A stretch of DNA of 64,000 bases. Origin: an uncultured Steroidobacter sp. (GTDB lineage Bacteria > Pseudomonadota > Gammaproteobacteria > Steroidobacterales > Steroidobacteraceae). Below are positions 11,148 to 20,478 of this stretch, piece by piece. A model generated the notes under the pieces. That model was not told where the DNA came from and ran no database searches. It worked only from the letters and a program-made list of their open reading frames with translations. Every line of letters starts with the position of its first letter. Positions within the stretch are counted from its first letter, which is position 1. The DNA lies in the NCBI RefSeq assembly GCF_937958065.1, contig NZ_CALFXI010000053.1, forward strand, positions 1 through 64,000, in the 5' to 3' direction. Position numbers and translations under genes: made by a program.

Positions 11148-12134
11148 TCAGTGCACGGCATTGACGCCATAGCGAGGCGCGCGGCCGGCAAGCACTCCCA
11201 CGGCCTCTTCCGCAGCGATGCGCCGCACGGTTGCAATCGACTCCTCGGAGTAATAAGCGGCGTGCGGCGTGATGATCACGTTCGGCAGCTGGAAGAGCGG
11301 ATTGCGAGAACGGAACTCCCGCTGTTTGGCCGGTTCTTCCTCGATATCGTCCAAGGCCGCGCCGGCGATCCAACCCTGCGTGAGCGCCGCATGCAGAGCC
11401 GCGTCCTCCACTATCGGACCGCGTGCAGTATTGATGAGCAAGGCAGTTTTCTTCATGCGACGCAGAGTCTGCGTGTTGAACAGATGGTGAGTGTCTGCGG
11501 TCAGCGGTGCCTGAATGACGAGAAAATCGCTGCCCTCGAGCAGCGTATCGAAAGAGACGGGATGCGCGCCCAGCGCCCGGATCGACGCTGCATCGATGAA
11601 CGGATCGTGCGTCCAGATCTCGGCCCCGAACGCTCGGGCACGCTCGGCAATGCCGCGTGCAATCGCGCCGAATGACAGCAAGCCGAGTACGCGTCCGCGC
11701 AGACGCCAGATCGGTTGCCCTGTTTGCCAGTGCCATTCGTCTCGCCGGGTCGCTCGATCGTACTGGCAGATCTTGCGGGCAGCGGCGAGCCACAGTGCAA
11801 CGGCGTGATCGGCAACTTCGTCCGCGCACCAATCGTTCGGAGCGTTCGTTACCTGAATGTTTCGCCGGGTCGCCGCGTCCACATCGACGATATCGACGCC
11901 CGTGCCGTAGCGCGCGATCACGCGGCAGCGTGTAAACGCATCGATGGCTCGTGCCCCGATCGTGGCGTATTGCGCCAGGACGCCGTCGGCATCGCGGCCG
12001 ACGCGGATCACATCCTCCTCGCTCTTGCATTGTTCCGCGCGCAGCTTGAATCCCGCGCCTTCGATGATGGAACGTTCGATGTCCACGTCCCCGAAATCGT
12101 AGTCTGCGATTAGGATCGTGCCTGATGCAGTCAT
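11148..12134 (-). CDS. D-isomer-specific 2-hydroxyacid dehydrogenase (CtBP-like)
   Basis: A 328-residue NAD-dependent dehydrogenase of the phosphoglycerate dehydrogenase/CtBP type. The catalytic Arg is in INTARGPIV, the Glu in LDDIEEEP and the His in ITPHAAYY; YGTGVDIVDVDAA marks the substrate domain. The nucleotide loop reads GLLSFGAIARG, with Ser where the usual glycine motif has Gly, a mild departure. It follows the IlvD/Edd dehydratase by 16 bp in one operon, so it may reduce or form a 2-oxo acid in sugar-acid metabolism. The substrate is unknown. Confidence 0.88.
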   Translation of the reverse strand: MTASGTILIADYDFGDVDIERSIIEGAGFKLRAEQCKSEEDVIRVGRDADGVLAQYATIGARAIDAFTRCRVIARYGTGVDIVDVDAATRRNIQVTNAPNDWCADEVADHAVALWLAAARKICQYDRATRRDEWHWQTGQPIWRLRGRVLGLLSFGAIARGIAERARAFGAEIWTHDPFIDAASIRALGAHPVSFDTLLEGSDFLVIQAPLTADTHHLFNTQTLRRMKKTALLINTARGPIVEDAALHAALTQGWIAGAALDDIEEEPAKQREFRSRNPLFQLPNVIITPHAAYYSEESIATVRRIAAEEAVGVLAGRAPRYGVNAVH

Positions 12135-12150
12135 GAGAGCTCGCTCCGGG

Positions 12151-13962
12151 TCAGTGGGAGTCGCGGGGCACCGCGTCGATCGATCCGATCCCTCGATACT
12201 TCAGGGCCAATTCGAGACAGCCACCGCGGTCCAGCTGCCCGACCGATGCTCGATAGATCTCTTCCCAGGGAGTTGCCGTCCTGGGCACAGTGCTGGGCAG
12301 TTCGCCCGCGGGAGTCAATCCCTTGCGCCGCTCGCGGATTTCCTCATCGGAGATCATCACGTCGACGCGTCCCTTGCCCAGGTCTATGCGAACGCGATCG
12401 CCGGTGCGCAGAATCGCGAGATTGCCGCCGACAGCCGCCTCGGGGCTCGCGTTCACGATCGAAGGCGCATCGGCGGTGCCGCTTTGCCGACCATCTCCCA
12501 ACGTTGGCAAGGCCATCACGCCGCGCCTGAGCAGAGCCGCCGGCGGCTGCATGTTGACCACCTCGGCCGAGCCGGGATAACCGACGCAGCCCGTGTAACG
12601 CATCACCAGCAGACAGCTCTCGTCGATCTCGAGCGCGGGATCGTCGATGCGAGCGTGATAATCCTCCGGGCCATCGAACACGATCGCGCGACAGACGAAA
12701 GCCAAGGGATCTTCTGGATTGGAAAGATAGCGGCTCGAGAATTCGGCGCTGATCGCGGACAATTTCATCACCGCGGAGTCGAACAGATTGCCGCTCAACA
12801 TTTGCATTCCGCCATGCGCGGCAAGCGGTCGCCCGAAAGGCCGAATCACGGAACGATCCGTCGGCTCGCAGCGACGGACATTCTCTGCAACCGTGCGCCC
12901 CGATACGGTCAATGCTTCGCCGTTCAATCGACCGGCTCGCAGCAACTCCCACATGACCGCGGGAATGCCGCCGGCGCGATAAAAATCCTCGCCCAGAAAC
13001 TCGCCCGCGGGTTGCATGTCCACCAGCATCGGAACATCCGCACCGAGCTGCTGCCAGTCACGATTGGTCAGCTCTATGCCGGCGTGTCGGGCGATCGCAT
13101 TCAAGTGAATCGGTGCGTTCGTCGAGCCCGCGATGGCGGATGCGACGACGATCGCATTTTCGAAGGCCTGGCGAGTCAGCACCTTCTTTGGCGTGAGATC
13201 TTCGCGCACGAGCTCGACTGCGCGCCGGCCTGTTGCGTACGCCATTTGCGCGCGCTCGCGATACGGCGCGGGAATCATTCCACATCCTGGCAAGGACATC
13301 CCGAGCGCCTCGGCAACCGAGTTCATGGTGCTCGCTGTGCCCATCGTGTTGCAGTGGCCCGCGCTCGGCGCCGATGAGGCGACCCGGTCCATGAACTCCG
13401 CGTAGTCGATTCGACCCTCGGCGAGCAGGCGCTTCGACTGCCAGATCACCGTCCCCGAGCCGGCGCGCCTGCCCTCGTAATAACCATTCAACATGGGCCC
13501 GCCGGAGAGCACGATGGATGGCAGGTTGACGGTCGCCGCCGCACACAACGATGACGGCACGGTTTTGTCACATCCGGTCGTCAGCACCACACCATCGAGC
13601 GGATAACCGTACAGCACCTCCACCAGCCCCAGATAAGCGAGGTTGCGATCCAGCGCCGCCGTCGGGCGCCGGCCCGTCTCCTGCAACGGATGCACGGGGA
13701 ATTCGAAGGCAATGCCACCCGCGTCCCGGATGCCTTCGCGGACGCGCGCCGCGAGCGCTACGTGATGCCGGTTGCAGGGAACGAGGTCGTTGCCGGTCTG
13801 GGCGATGCCGATGATGGGACGGCCGCTCTGCAACTCCCGGCGCGTCAGTCCATAGTTCAAAAAGCGTTCGAGATACAGCGCCGTCATGTCTGGATTTTCG
13901 GAGTTGTCCCACCAGAGCTGACTACGCAGCCGACGGCCTACATCGTTCGCTTCCACGGCCAC
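12151..13962 (-). CDS. IlvD/Edd family dehydratase, probably sugar-acid dehydratase
   Basis: A 603-residue iron-sulfur dehydratase. Likely cluster Cys residues lie in VPCNRHH, TTGCDKTVPS and AGHCNTMGTAST; LPGCGMIPA, HLNAIARHAG and the C-terminal CVGYPGSAEV are family signatures. The WWDNSENPDMTALYLERF N-terminus is typical of the sugar-acid branch (arabinonate, xylonate, gluconate) rather than dihydroxy-acid dehydratase. It would convert an aldonate to a 2-keto-3-deoxy acid. It is divergent from the glucose dehydrogenase gene across about 150 bp and co-directional with the 2-hydroxyacid dehydrogenase, which supports oxidative sugar breakdown. Confidence 0.9.
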   Translation of the reverse strand: MAVEANDVGRRLRSQLWWDNSENPDMTALYLERFLNYGLTRRELQSGRPIIGIAQTGNDLVPCNRHHVALAARVREGIRDAGGIAFEFPVHPLQETGRRPTAALDRNLAYLGLVEVLYGYPLDGVVLTTGCDKTVPSSLCAAATVNLPSIVLSGGPMLNGYYEGRRAGSGTVIWQSKRLLAEGRIDYAEFMDRVASSAPSAGHCNTMGTASTMNSVAEALGMSLPGCGMIPAPYRERAQMAYATGRRAVELVREDLTPKKVLTRQAFENAIVVASAIAGSTNAPIHLNAIARHAGIELTNRDWQQLGADVPMLVDMQPAGEFLGEDFYRAGGIPAVMWELLRAGRLNGEALTVSGRTVAENVRRCEPTDRSVIRPFGRPLAAHGGMQMLSGNLFDSAVMKLSAISAEFSSRYLSNPEDPLAFVCRAIVFDGPEDYHARIDDPALEIDESCLLVMRYTGCVGYPGSAEVVNMQPPAALLRRGVMALPTLGDGRQSGTADAPSIVNASPEAAVGGNLAILRTGDRVRIDLGKGRVDVMISDEEIRERRKGLTPAGELPSTVPRTATPWEEIYRASVGQLDRGGCLELALKYRGIGSIDAVPRDSH

Positions 13963-14115
13963 TCCAATCGCACACGAACCGCCTGATCCTCACTCGCAGG
14001 GCGGCCCGATGCCTAGTTGCCCCCTGGGCCTAGGTAATCGGTGATGGTGCGAGCAGCGACGATCCTGCAGTAGCCTGCCAGCGAGCATTCGATCGCGGCC
14101 GCATTGGAGCAAAGG

Positions 14116-15213
14116 ATGCAAGCTCTCGCAGTCCTTCCTCAAGAGCGCAAGCTCGAACTGATCGACATCCCCTCGCCGGGCCTGCGGACTCCGACAGAGG
14201 TTCTGTTGAGAGTGCGTGAAGTGGGTCTGTGCGGCACGGATAGAGAGATCGGCGCATTCGAGTACGGTGAGCCGCCGGAAGGTTCACGCTACCTCGTGCT
14301 CGGACACGAGTCGCTGGCCGAAGTGGTCGAAGTCGGCTCGGCCGTGCGCACGTTGCAGCCCGGGGATCTCGTGGTCGCGCTGGTCCGTCGTCCCTGCCCG
14401 CACGCCGACTGCCTGCCGTGCCGGGCGGATCGCTCGGACTTCTGCCACACCGGCGATTACACCGAGCGTGGGATCAAACAGGCGCATGGCTTTCTTTCGG
14501 AATACGCGGTCGATGACGAGCGCTTCCTGGTGCGAGTTCCAAAGCCCCTGGCCGATGTTGCCGTACTGATCGAACCACTCACCGTCATCGCCAAGGCGCT
14601 CTCCCAGGCACACGCCATCTTCGACAGGCTGCCCTACGAAGGTGGGCCTCGACGCGGGCTGGTTCTCGGCGCGGGACCGATCGGCCTGCTCGGCGCAATG
14701 GCTTCCGTCGCGGACGGACTGGAAACGGTCGTGTACTCGCGAGGGCCGGAACACGGCGAACGAGCGGACATGGTGCGCGCCTTCGGTGCTTCGTTCGTCT
14801 CGGCCGATACGCAACCGCTGGAAACATTGGTGGATCGTACCGGGGAGTTCAAGTTGATCCTCGAAGCCGTCGGCGCCGCGTCGGTCATGCTGGCCGCGCC
14901 CCGCGCTCTCCAAGCCAACGGGGTGGCCATTCTGACCGGCATCCCCGCCGCAGGCAGCACGGTGGAGGTCGACGTCGGCCGACTGCTGCGCGATCTGGTG
15001 CTCAAGAATCAGGTCGTGTTTGGCACGGTCAACGCCGCCCGCAACGACTACGTGGGCGCAATCGATCAGCTCGAACGTTTCATGACTTTGTTCCCGCAGA
15101 GCGTCCGCCAGCTGATCACCGAACGCGTGCCGCTGACGCAGGCCGCACAAACATTGCTGCACGTCGGCGGGATCAAGAGCGTCGTGCAGCTCGACCGATC
15201 CTCACTGCAATGA
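14116..15213 (+). CDS. Glucose 1-dehydrogenase (medium-chain, zinc type)
   Basis: A 365-residue medium-chain dehydrogenase closely resembling the archaeal-type glucose dehydrogenases. The catalytic-zinc Cys is in GLCGTDREIG and the His in LGHES. A structural-zinc lobe CPHADCLPCRADRSDFC is followed by the family stretch TGDYTERGIKQAHGF; the nucleotide motif is LGAGPIGLLGAM. The reaction would be aldose to aldonolactone with NAD(P)+. The ATG at 14116, with GGAG nine bases upstream, is preferred over the TTG at 14104. It overlaps the GH15 gene by four bases (ATGA), so glucose released by that enzyme could be oxidised directly. Confidence 0.88.
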   Translation: MQALAVLPQERKLELIDIPSPGLRTPTEVLLRVREVGLCGTDREIGAFEYGEPPEGSRYLVLGHESLAEVVEVGSAVRTLQPGDLVVALVRRPCPHADCLPCRADRSDFCHTGDYTERGIKQAHGFLSEYAVDDERFLVRVPKPLADVAVLIEPLTVIAKALSQAHAIFDRLPYEGGPRRGLVLGAGPIGLLGAMASVADGLETVVYSRGPEHGERADMVRAFGASFVSADTQPLETLVDRTGEFKLILEAVGAASVMLAAPRALQANGVAILTGIPAAGSTVEVDVGRLLRDLVLKNQVVFGTVNAARNDYVGAIDQLERFMTLFPQSVRQLITERVPLTQAAQTLLHVGGIKSVVQLDRSSLQ

Positions 15214-17051
15214 CCGAACCCCGAGCGAGAGCAATCATGGGCGCTGCCATCGAAGACTATGGCCTGATCGGCGATTGCGAGAGCGTCGCACTGGTGGCCC
15301 GCAACGGTTCCATCGACTGGCTCTGCTGGCCTCGCTTCGACTCCCCCGCGTGCTTTGCGGCGTTGCTGGGAACGCCGGCGAATGGACGATGGCTGATCGC
15401 GCCTGCCTCCGAGGTGACACAAACGAGTCGCAAATATCGAGCTCATACGCTCATCCTGGAAACACGGTTCGCGACCGCGGACGGCGAAGTGACCGTGATC
15501 GATTTCATGCCTCCCCGCAATGGCCACTCGGAGCTGATCCGCATCGTGCGGGGAGAAAGCGGTCAGGTTCATATGCAGATGGACCTGGTGCTCCGCTTCG
15601 ATTACGGATTGTCCGTGCCGTGGATCAGCTCGATCGGAGAGACTCTGCTGCAGGCCATCGCCGGCCCGGACCTCATCGTCATCAATGGCGGAGTGCCGCT
15701 CACTCATGGCGATGGCACCGTGAAAGCCGAGTTCGACGTTCGGGCCGGCGAGACCGTGCCCTTCGTCATCATGCATGGTCCCTCTCACCATCCGACGCCC
15801 TGGCCCATCAGTGCCAGCGCCGCCCTGGCACAGACCGAACGCTTCTGGCTGGATTGGGTGAGCCACTGCAAGTACCAGGGACCCGCGGCGGATGCGGTCG
15901 AGCGCTCGCTGATCGTTCTCAAAGCACTCACCTACGCGCCCACGGGAGGCATCGTCGCCGCGCCCACGACGTCGCTGCCCGAGGAAATCGGCGGCGAGCG
16001 CAACTGGGACTATCGGTACTGCTGGCTGCGAGATGCAACGTTCACCCTGCTCGCTTTCATGAACGCGGGGTTCAAAGCAGAGGCCGTGGCGTGGCGCGAC
16101 TGGCTGATGCGGGCCATCGCCGGCGAGGCCTCGCAGGATCAGATCATGTACGGAATCGCGGGCGAGCGCCGCTTGCCCGAGTGGGAAGTGCCGTGGTTGT
16201 CTGGTTACGAGAACTCCAGACCGGTACGCATTGGCAATGCCGCCGTCGCGCAGCTTCAGCTGGACGTCTACGGCGAAGTGGCCGACGCACTACATCAGGC
16301 GAGAAAGCTGGGCCTGAGTGCCCCGGAACAAAGTGCCGCGATCGAGCGCGAATGGATCGCACACCTGGAGCAGATCTGGATGGAACCCGATGAAGGCATC
16401 TGGGAGGTGCGCAGCGGACGACAGCAGTTCACCCACTCCAAGGTGATGGCGTGGGTGGCGGTCGACCGTGCCATCAAGGATTTCGAGCGGTTCAATCTGC
16501 CTGGCCCGCTGGACCACTGGCGTGCCCTGCGCGAGCAGATCCACGCGCATGTTTGCGCGCATGGGTTCAATCCCGAGGTCGGCACGTTCGTGCAGATCTT
16601 CGGCTCCACCGCGCTGGATGCGAGTCTGTTGCTGATCCCGTTGCTCGGCTTCCTGCCCGCCTCCGACCCGCGAGTGGTTGCCACCATCGAGGCGATCGAA
16701 CGCAAACTGACGGTCAACGGCTTTGTTCTGCGCTACGACCTGGACAAGTCCGAAGACGGTCTGACCGGACACGAAGGAACATTTTTTCTGTGCAGCTACT
16801 GGCTGGTGGACTGTCTGGTCATGCTGGGCCGGCGCGAGGACGCGCAGCGTCTGTTCGACCGGTTGCTGAGCGTGCGCAGCGATCTGGGCCTGCTGGCGGA
16901 AGAATATGACCCTGCCGCTCGACGGCAGCTCGGCAACTTTCCCCAGGCGTTCTCACACATCGGGCTGGTCAACTCCGCGGTCAATCTGAGTCGCGGCATC
17001 GGCCCCGTGACTCAGCGTACCGACACCGAGCCGGAACGAACGACTGCATGA
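15210..17051 (+). CDS. Glycoside hydrolase family 15 protein (glucoamylase/trehalase-like)
   Basis: A 613-residue GH15 enzyme without signal peptide. The N-terminal IEDYGLIGDCESVALV and GSIDWLCWPRFDSP are the signature of bacterial GH15 proteins. The (alpha/alpha)6 barrel carries ERNWDYRYCWLRDATF with the first catalytic Glu region, and GLTGHEGTFFLCSYWLVD with the second. It cleaves alpha-glucosidic bonds and releases glucose; trehalose or maltodextrins are the usual cytosolic substrates. The start overlaps the glucose dehydrogenase stop (ATGA), implying translational coupling. An ATG at 15237 is the alternative. Confidence 0.9.
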   Translation: MTEPRARAIMGAAIEDYGLIGDCESVALVARNGSIDWLCWPRFDSPACFAALLGTPANGRWLIAPASEVTQTSRKYRAHTLILETRFATADGEVTVIDFMPPRNGHSELIRIVRGESGQVHMQMDLVLRFDYGLSVPWISSIGETLLQAIAGPDLIVINGGVPLTHGDGTVKAEFDVRAGETVPFVIMHGPSHHPTPWPISASAALAQTERFWLDWVSHCKYQGPAADAVERSLIVLKALTYAPTGGIVAAPTTSLPEEIGGERNWDYRYCWLRDATFTLLAFMNAGFKAEAVAWRDWLMRAIAGEASQDQIMYGIAGERRLPEWEVPWLSGYENSRPVRIGNAAVAQLQLDVYGEVADALHQARKLGLSAPEQSAAIEREWIAHLEQIWMEPDEGIWEVRSGRQQFTHSKVMAWVAVDRAIKDFERFNLPGPLDHWRALREQIHAHVCAHGFNPEVGTFVQIFGSTALDASLLLIPLLGFLPASDPRVVATIEAIERKLTVNGFVLRYDLDKSEDGLTGHEGTFFLCSYWLVDCLVMLGRREDAQRLFDRLLSVRSDLGLLAEEYDPAARRQLGNFPQAFSHIGLVNSAVNLSRGIGPVTQRTDTEPERTTA

Positions 17052-17061
17052 GGAATCGACG

Positions 17062-18093
17062 ATGGCAACCACGATGAAAGCGGCGGTCGTGCATGCGTTG
17101 GGTCAACCTCTGAGCATCGATGAAGTGCCCATTCCGACGCCTGGCCCTGATGAGGTCCTCGTGAAGGTGATGGCCAGTGGCGTGTGCCACACGGACCTGC
17201 ATGCAGCCGCGGGCGACTGGCCGGTGAAGCCCTCGCCTCCTTTCATCCCTGGTCACGAGGGCACCGGTATCGTCGCCGCTGCGGGGTCGCGCGTGAAGAC
17301 GCTGCGAGAAGGCGATCGCGTCGGTATCGCGTGGCTCCATGACGCCTGTGGCATCTGCGAGTATTGCACCACCGGCTGGGAAACACTGTGCGAGTCACAA
17401 CACAACAGCGGCTACAGCGTGAATGGCAGCTTCGCCGAGTATGCTCTCGGTGCGGCGATGTATGTCGGGCGATTGCCCGATCAACTGGACTTTGCCGAGG
17501 CCGCACCCATCCTGTGTGCCGGCGTCACCACCTATAAAGGAATCAAAGAGGCCGAGGTGCGACCGGGAGAGTGGCTCGCCATCTCGGGAATCGGCGGCCT
17601 GGGCCATGTAGCCGTGCAGTACGCCAAGGCCATGGGCCTGCACGTGGTGGCTCTGGATGTGTCGGAAGAGAAACTGGCGCTAGCGAGAACGCTGGGCGCC
17701 GACATCGCCATCGATGCGAGGCTGCCCGATGCGGCGGCTCAGGTCATCAAACAAACGGGCGGCGGCGCACACGGCGTGCTGGTCACTGCGGTCTCGCGGG
17801 CCGCCTTCAATCAGGCGCTCGATCTGGTTCGACGCAAGGGAACGATCAGTTTGGTCGGCTTGCCGCCGGGCCACTTCGACACACCCATTTTCGACGTGGT
17901 CCTCAAACGCATCACGATTCGCGGCTCGATCGTCGGCACTCGTCAGGATCTGGTCGAGTCACTGGCGTTCGCCGGTGACGGCAAGGTGCGTACCCACATT
18001 CATCGCACGTCTCTTGAAGACATCAATCGCGTGTTCGCGGATCTCGACGCCGGCACCGTGGACGGCCGCATGGTGCTCGACCTCACGACCTGA
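17062..18093 (+). CDS. adhP: Zinc-dependent alcohol dehydrogenase, AdhP type
   Basis: A 343-residue medium-chain alcohol dehydrogenase. The catalytic zinc site is in GVCHTDLHAAAGDW and PGHEGTG, the structural zinc lobe in CGICEYCTTGWETLC and the NAD fold in GIGGLGHVAVQYAKAMG. These match the propanol-preferring AdhP branch (ethanol and short-chain alcohols, cytosolic, NAD+). It lies 10 bp after the GH15 gene, so glucose dehydrogenase, GH15 and this enzyme probably form one operon. Confidence 0.92.
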   Translation: MATTMKAAVVHALGQPLSIDEVPIPTPGPDEVLVKVMASGVCHTDLHAAAGDWPVKPSPPFIPGHEGTGIVAAAGSRVKTLREGDRVGIAWLHDACGICEYCTTGWETLCESQHNSGYSVNGSFAEYALGAAMYVGRLPDQLDFAEAAPILCAGVTTYKGIKEAEVRPGEWLAISGIGGLGHVAVQYAKAMGLHVVALDVSEEKLALARTLGADIAIDARLPDAAAQVIKQTGGGAHGVLVTAVSRAAFNQALDLVRRKGTISLVGLPPGHFDTPIFDVVLKRITIRGSIVGTRQDLVESLAFAGDGKVRTHIHRTSLEDINRVFADLDAGTVDGRMVLDLTT

Positions 18094-18169
18094 ATGTCGT
18101 GGTCGTCCGGTTGGACCAAGGCCCCCCTTGCTCGAACGACGAGGCGCGCGCACTGTGGAGGCTAGTCTC

Positions 18170-18223
18170 ATGTCTAACGCGTGTCATGCAAGCTCCGACG
18201 CCGCGCCGGCCGACTTCGGTTGA
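18170..18223 (+). CDS. Possible 17-residue leader ORF
   Basis: A 17-codon frame (MSNACHASSDAAPADFG) with a clear GGAGG eight bases before its ATG, lying in the 177-bp gap before the universal stress protein gene. The strong ribosome site is the only positive evidence. It could be a translated leader, or chance. Confidence 0.22.
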   Translation: MSNACHASSDAAPADFG

Positions 18224-18270
18224 GGAGATTTCGCGCGCGTTGTGCCGCGCTGGCAACGAGAGGTTGCGCC

Positions 18271-18738
18271 ATGTACTCACGAATTCTGGTTCCGGTTGAC
18301 GGCAGCGAGGCCTCCACGAAAGGTCTCGACGAGGCCATCGACCTTGCAAGTCATTTGCAGGCGCGCGTGCGGCTCGTGCACGTCGTGGAACCTTGGATGA
18401 TGGTGACGCCGGAAGCGACGCCACTCAACGTTCAGCAGATCGCCCAGATCAGACGCAGTGCGGGTGCCGAACTGCTGCAAGCGTGCGAGAACAAGGTGGC
18501 CCAGGCCGGCGTCGAGGTCGAAGCCGAGATGATCGAAACATTGGGCGGCTCGGCCGGCGAGCACATCGTGCAGAAAGCCAAAGAGGTCGATGCCGACCTC
18601 ATCATTTGCGGAACTCACGGCCGCCGCGGCGTTCGCAGAATGTTGATGGGCAGCGACGCGGAGCACATCCTGCGACGCGCCCCCGTGCCGGTGTTGTTAG
18701 TACGTAACCAGGACTCGGCTGCTAGCGAATCGGCGTAA
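18271..18738 (+). CDS. Universal stress protein (UspA family)
   Basis: A 155-residue cytosolic protein with the Usp fold: an N-terminal YSRILVPVDGSEASTKGLDEA, a central ADLIICGTHGRRGVRRMLMGS and a final APVPVLLVR. The GTHGRRGxxRxxxGS stretch is the ATP-binding loop. The ATG at 18271 is preceded by GAGAGG. Its neighbours (alcohol dehydrogenase, quinone reductase, GH15, and CsbD further left) suggest a general stress set. Confidence 0.92.
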   Translation: MYSRILVPVDGSEASTKGLDEAIDLASHLQARVRLVHVVEPWMMVTPEATPLNVQQIAQIRRSAGAELLQACENKVAQAGVEVEAEMIETLGGSAGEHIVQKAKEVDADLIICGTHGRRGVRRMLMGSDAEHILRRAPVPVLLVRNQDSAASESA

Positions 18739-18862
18739 CTCGCCCTGCGACACCAGTTGCTTCGTTCAACTCGTGGCACGAGCGCCGAGAACAGCACCTG
18801 GATCGCTCTACATCGCGTCGGCGCGTGCCATCACGCAAGATGCTACGTTCGAGGAGGACATC

Positions 18863-19792
18863 ATGGCGACCATGCAGGCCATTCGCATTCATTCCTTCGG
18901 CGGTCCAGAAGTACTCCAGCTCGAGGAAGTGCCGCGCCCGGAGCCGGAGCGTGATGAAGTTCTGGTTCGTATCAAGGCGGCCAGCGTCAATCCCGTCGAC
19001 TACAAGATTCGCTCTGGCGGATTTGCCAAACCCGAGCAGCTGCCGATGGTCCTCGGGAGGGACATGTCCGGCACGATCACTCGCTGCGGCACGCAGGTGC
19101 AGGACTGGGAAACCGGCGACGATGTCTTTGCGATGCTGCCGAGTAGCCGGCACGCCTACGCCGAGTACGTCACCATCAAGGCGAGCGACGCTGTCCCCAA
19201 GCCGCAGACCGTCGATCACGAACACGCGGCTGCGGCGCCGCTCGCGGCGTTGACGGCATGGCAAGGACTGTTCGATCAAGGCGGGCTGCAACGTGGACAA
19301 CACGTCCTGATCCACGGCGCAGCAGGCGGCGTCGGCCATTTTGCCGTTCAGTTCGCCAAGGTCGCGGGCGCGAAGGTTTCGGCGACCGGATCGGATGTCG
19401 ATATGCAATTCCTGCGCGAGCTGGGCGCAGACCAGGTCATCGATTACAAGTCGGAGCGCTTCGAGGACCGCGTTCACGACGTGGATCTGGTGCTCGACCT
19501 GATCGGGGGCGAAACGCAGGATCGTTCGTGGGCGGTGTTGAAATCCGGAGGGACCCTGGTCTCGACGCTCGGCCAGCCCTCGAAGGAGAAGGCGCAGGCA
19601 CGGAATGCGACCGGCAAGGGCTTCATGGTGCAGCCAAACGCGCAGCAGCTCGCCGAGATTGCGCGGCTCATCGATGAAGGCAAGGTGCGGCCCTATGTGC
19701 AAGCGGTCTACCCCATGCGCAACGTCGCCGAAGCGCAGATGCACCTGGAGCGGGAGCATGCTCAAGGCAAAACGGTGCTGAGCGCGTTGTGA
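18863..19792 (+). CDS. NADP-dependent quinone oxidoreductase-like dehydrogenase
   Basis: A 309-residue zinc-free medium-chain reductase of the QOR type: N-terminal IRIHSFGGPEVLQLEEVP, ASVNPVDYKIRSG and the nucleotide motif HGAAGGVGHFAVQFAK. No zinc-ligand Cys cluster is present. It would reduce quinones or activated alkenes with NADPH. A strong GAGGAGG seven bases before the ATG at 18863 fixes the start; the 30 codons open upstream are not conserved-looking. Its last codons overlap the GTG of the cytochrome b gene (GTGA). Confidence 0.9.
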   Translation: MATMQAIRIHSFGGPEVLQLEEVPRPEPERDEVLVRIKAASVNPVDYKIRSGGFAKPEQLPMVLGRDMSGTITRCGTQVQDWETGDDVFAMLPSSRHAYAEYVTIKASDAVPKPQTVDHEHAAAAPLAALTAWQGLFDQGGLQRGQHVLIHGAAGGVGHFAVQFAKVAGAKVSATGSDVDMQFLRELGADQVIDYKSERFEDRVHDVDLVLDLIGGETQDRSWAVLKSGGTLVSTLGQPSKEKAQARNATGKGFMVQPNAQQLAEIARLIDEGKVRPYVQAVYPMRNVAEAQMHLEREHAQGKTVLSAL

Positions 19793-20478
19793 TTCAGCGC
19801 CGACATGCATTGACGGTGCGAGTGACGCATTGGATCAACGCCGTCGCGTTGATCCTGTTGCTGATGAGCGGACTGCAGATCTTCAATGCCCATCCCAGCT
19901 TGTATTGGGGCCCCTCCTCCTATACCGGCGCGGGTCCGATCTTCGAGCTGGCCGGCGGCTTTCCCTCCTGGCTGACCATCCCCGGGACCCAGTGGCTGGC
20001 GATGGGCAGACGCTGGCATTTCTTTTTCGCCTGGATCCTGGTCATCAACGGGCTGGCGTACCTGATCTTCTCGATCGCGACACATCATGTGACGCGCGAT
20101 CTTGCCCCGACCCGATCCGACTGGCGTTCCATCGGACGCTCGATTGCCGATCACCTGCGCCTGCGTCACCCGCAAGGCGAAGCGGCGACGCGCTACAACG
20201 TCCTGCAGAAGCTCAGCTACATCGCGGTGATCTTCGTACTGCTGCCGCTGATGGTGCTGACCGGCTGGTCGATGTCGCCCCGGCTCGACTCCGTGTGGCC
20301 GGGCTGGGTCGATATCTTCGGCGGACGTCAATCGGCGCGGACGCTGCATTTCGTCATTGCCTGGTTGCTGGTGTTGTTTTTCTTCATTCACGTCTTCGAG
20401 GTGATCGTCACGGGCTTCTGGAACAACCTGCGCTCGATGATCACCGGCCGCTATCGAATCGAACATGAGCAACGCTGA
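19789..20478 (+). CDS. Cytochrome b561-like membrane subunit
   Basis: A 229-residue membrane protein with about four to five hydrophobic helices (VTHWINAVALILLLMSGL; WHFFFAWILVINGLAYLIF; YIAVIFVLLPLMVLTGWSM; LHFVIAWLLVLFFFIHVFEV). The His residues within helices (THW, RRWHF, TLHF, FIHVFE) are candidate haem b ligands. It starts on GTG overlapping the preceding stop and overlaps the molybdoenzyme gene by 14 bases. It is therefore the likely membrane anchor passing electrons between the quinone pool and that enzyme. Confidence 0.88.
   Translation: MIQRRHALTVRVTHWINAVALILLLMSGLQIFNAHPSLYWGPSSYTGAGPIFELAGGFPSWLTIPGTQWLAMGRRWHFFFAWILVINGLAYLIFSIATHHVTRDLAPTRSDWRSIGRSIADHLRLRHPQGEAATRYNVLQKLSYIAVIFVLLPLMVLTGWSMSPRLDSVWPGWVDIFGGRQSARTLHFVIAWLLVLFFFIHVFEVIVTGFWNNLRSMITGRYRIEHEQR

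Noticed and set aside
18081..18099. Short hairpin CACGAC/GTCGTG at the end of adhP
   Set aside because: It is only six base pairs with no T-run; too weak to call a terminator.
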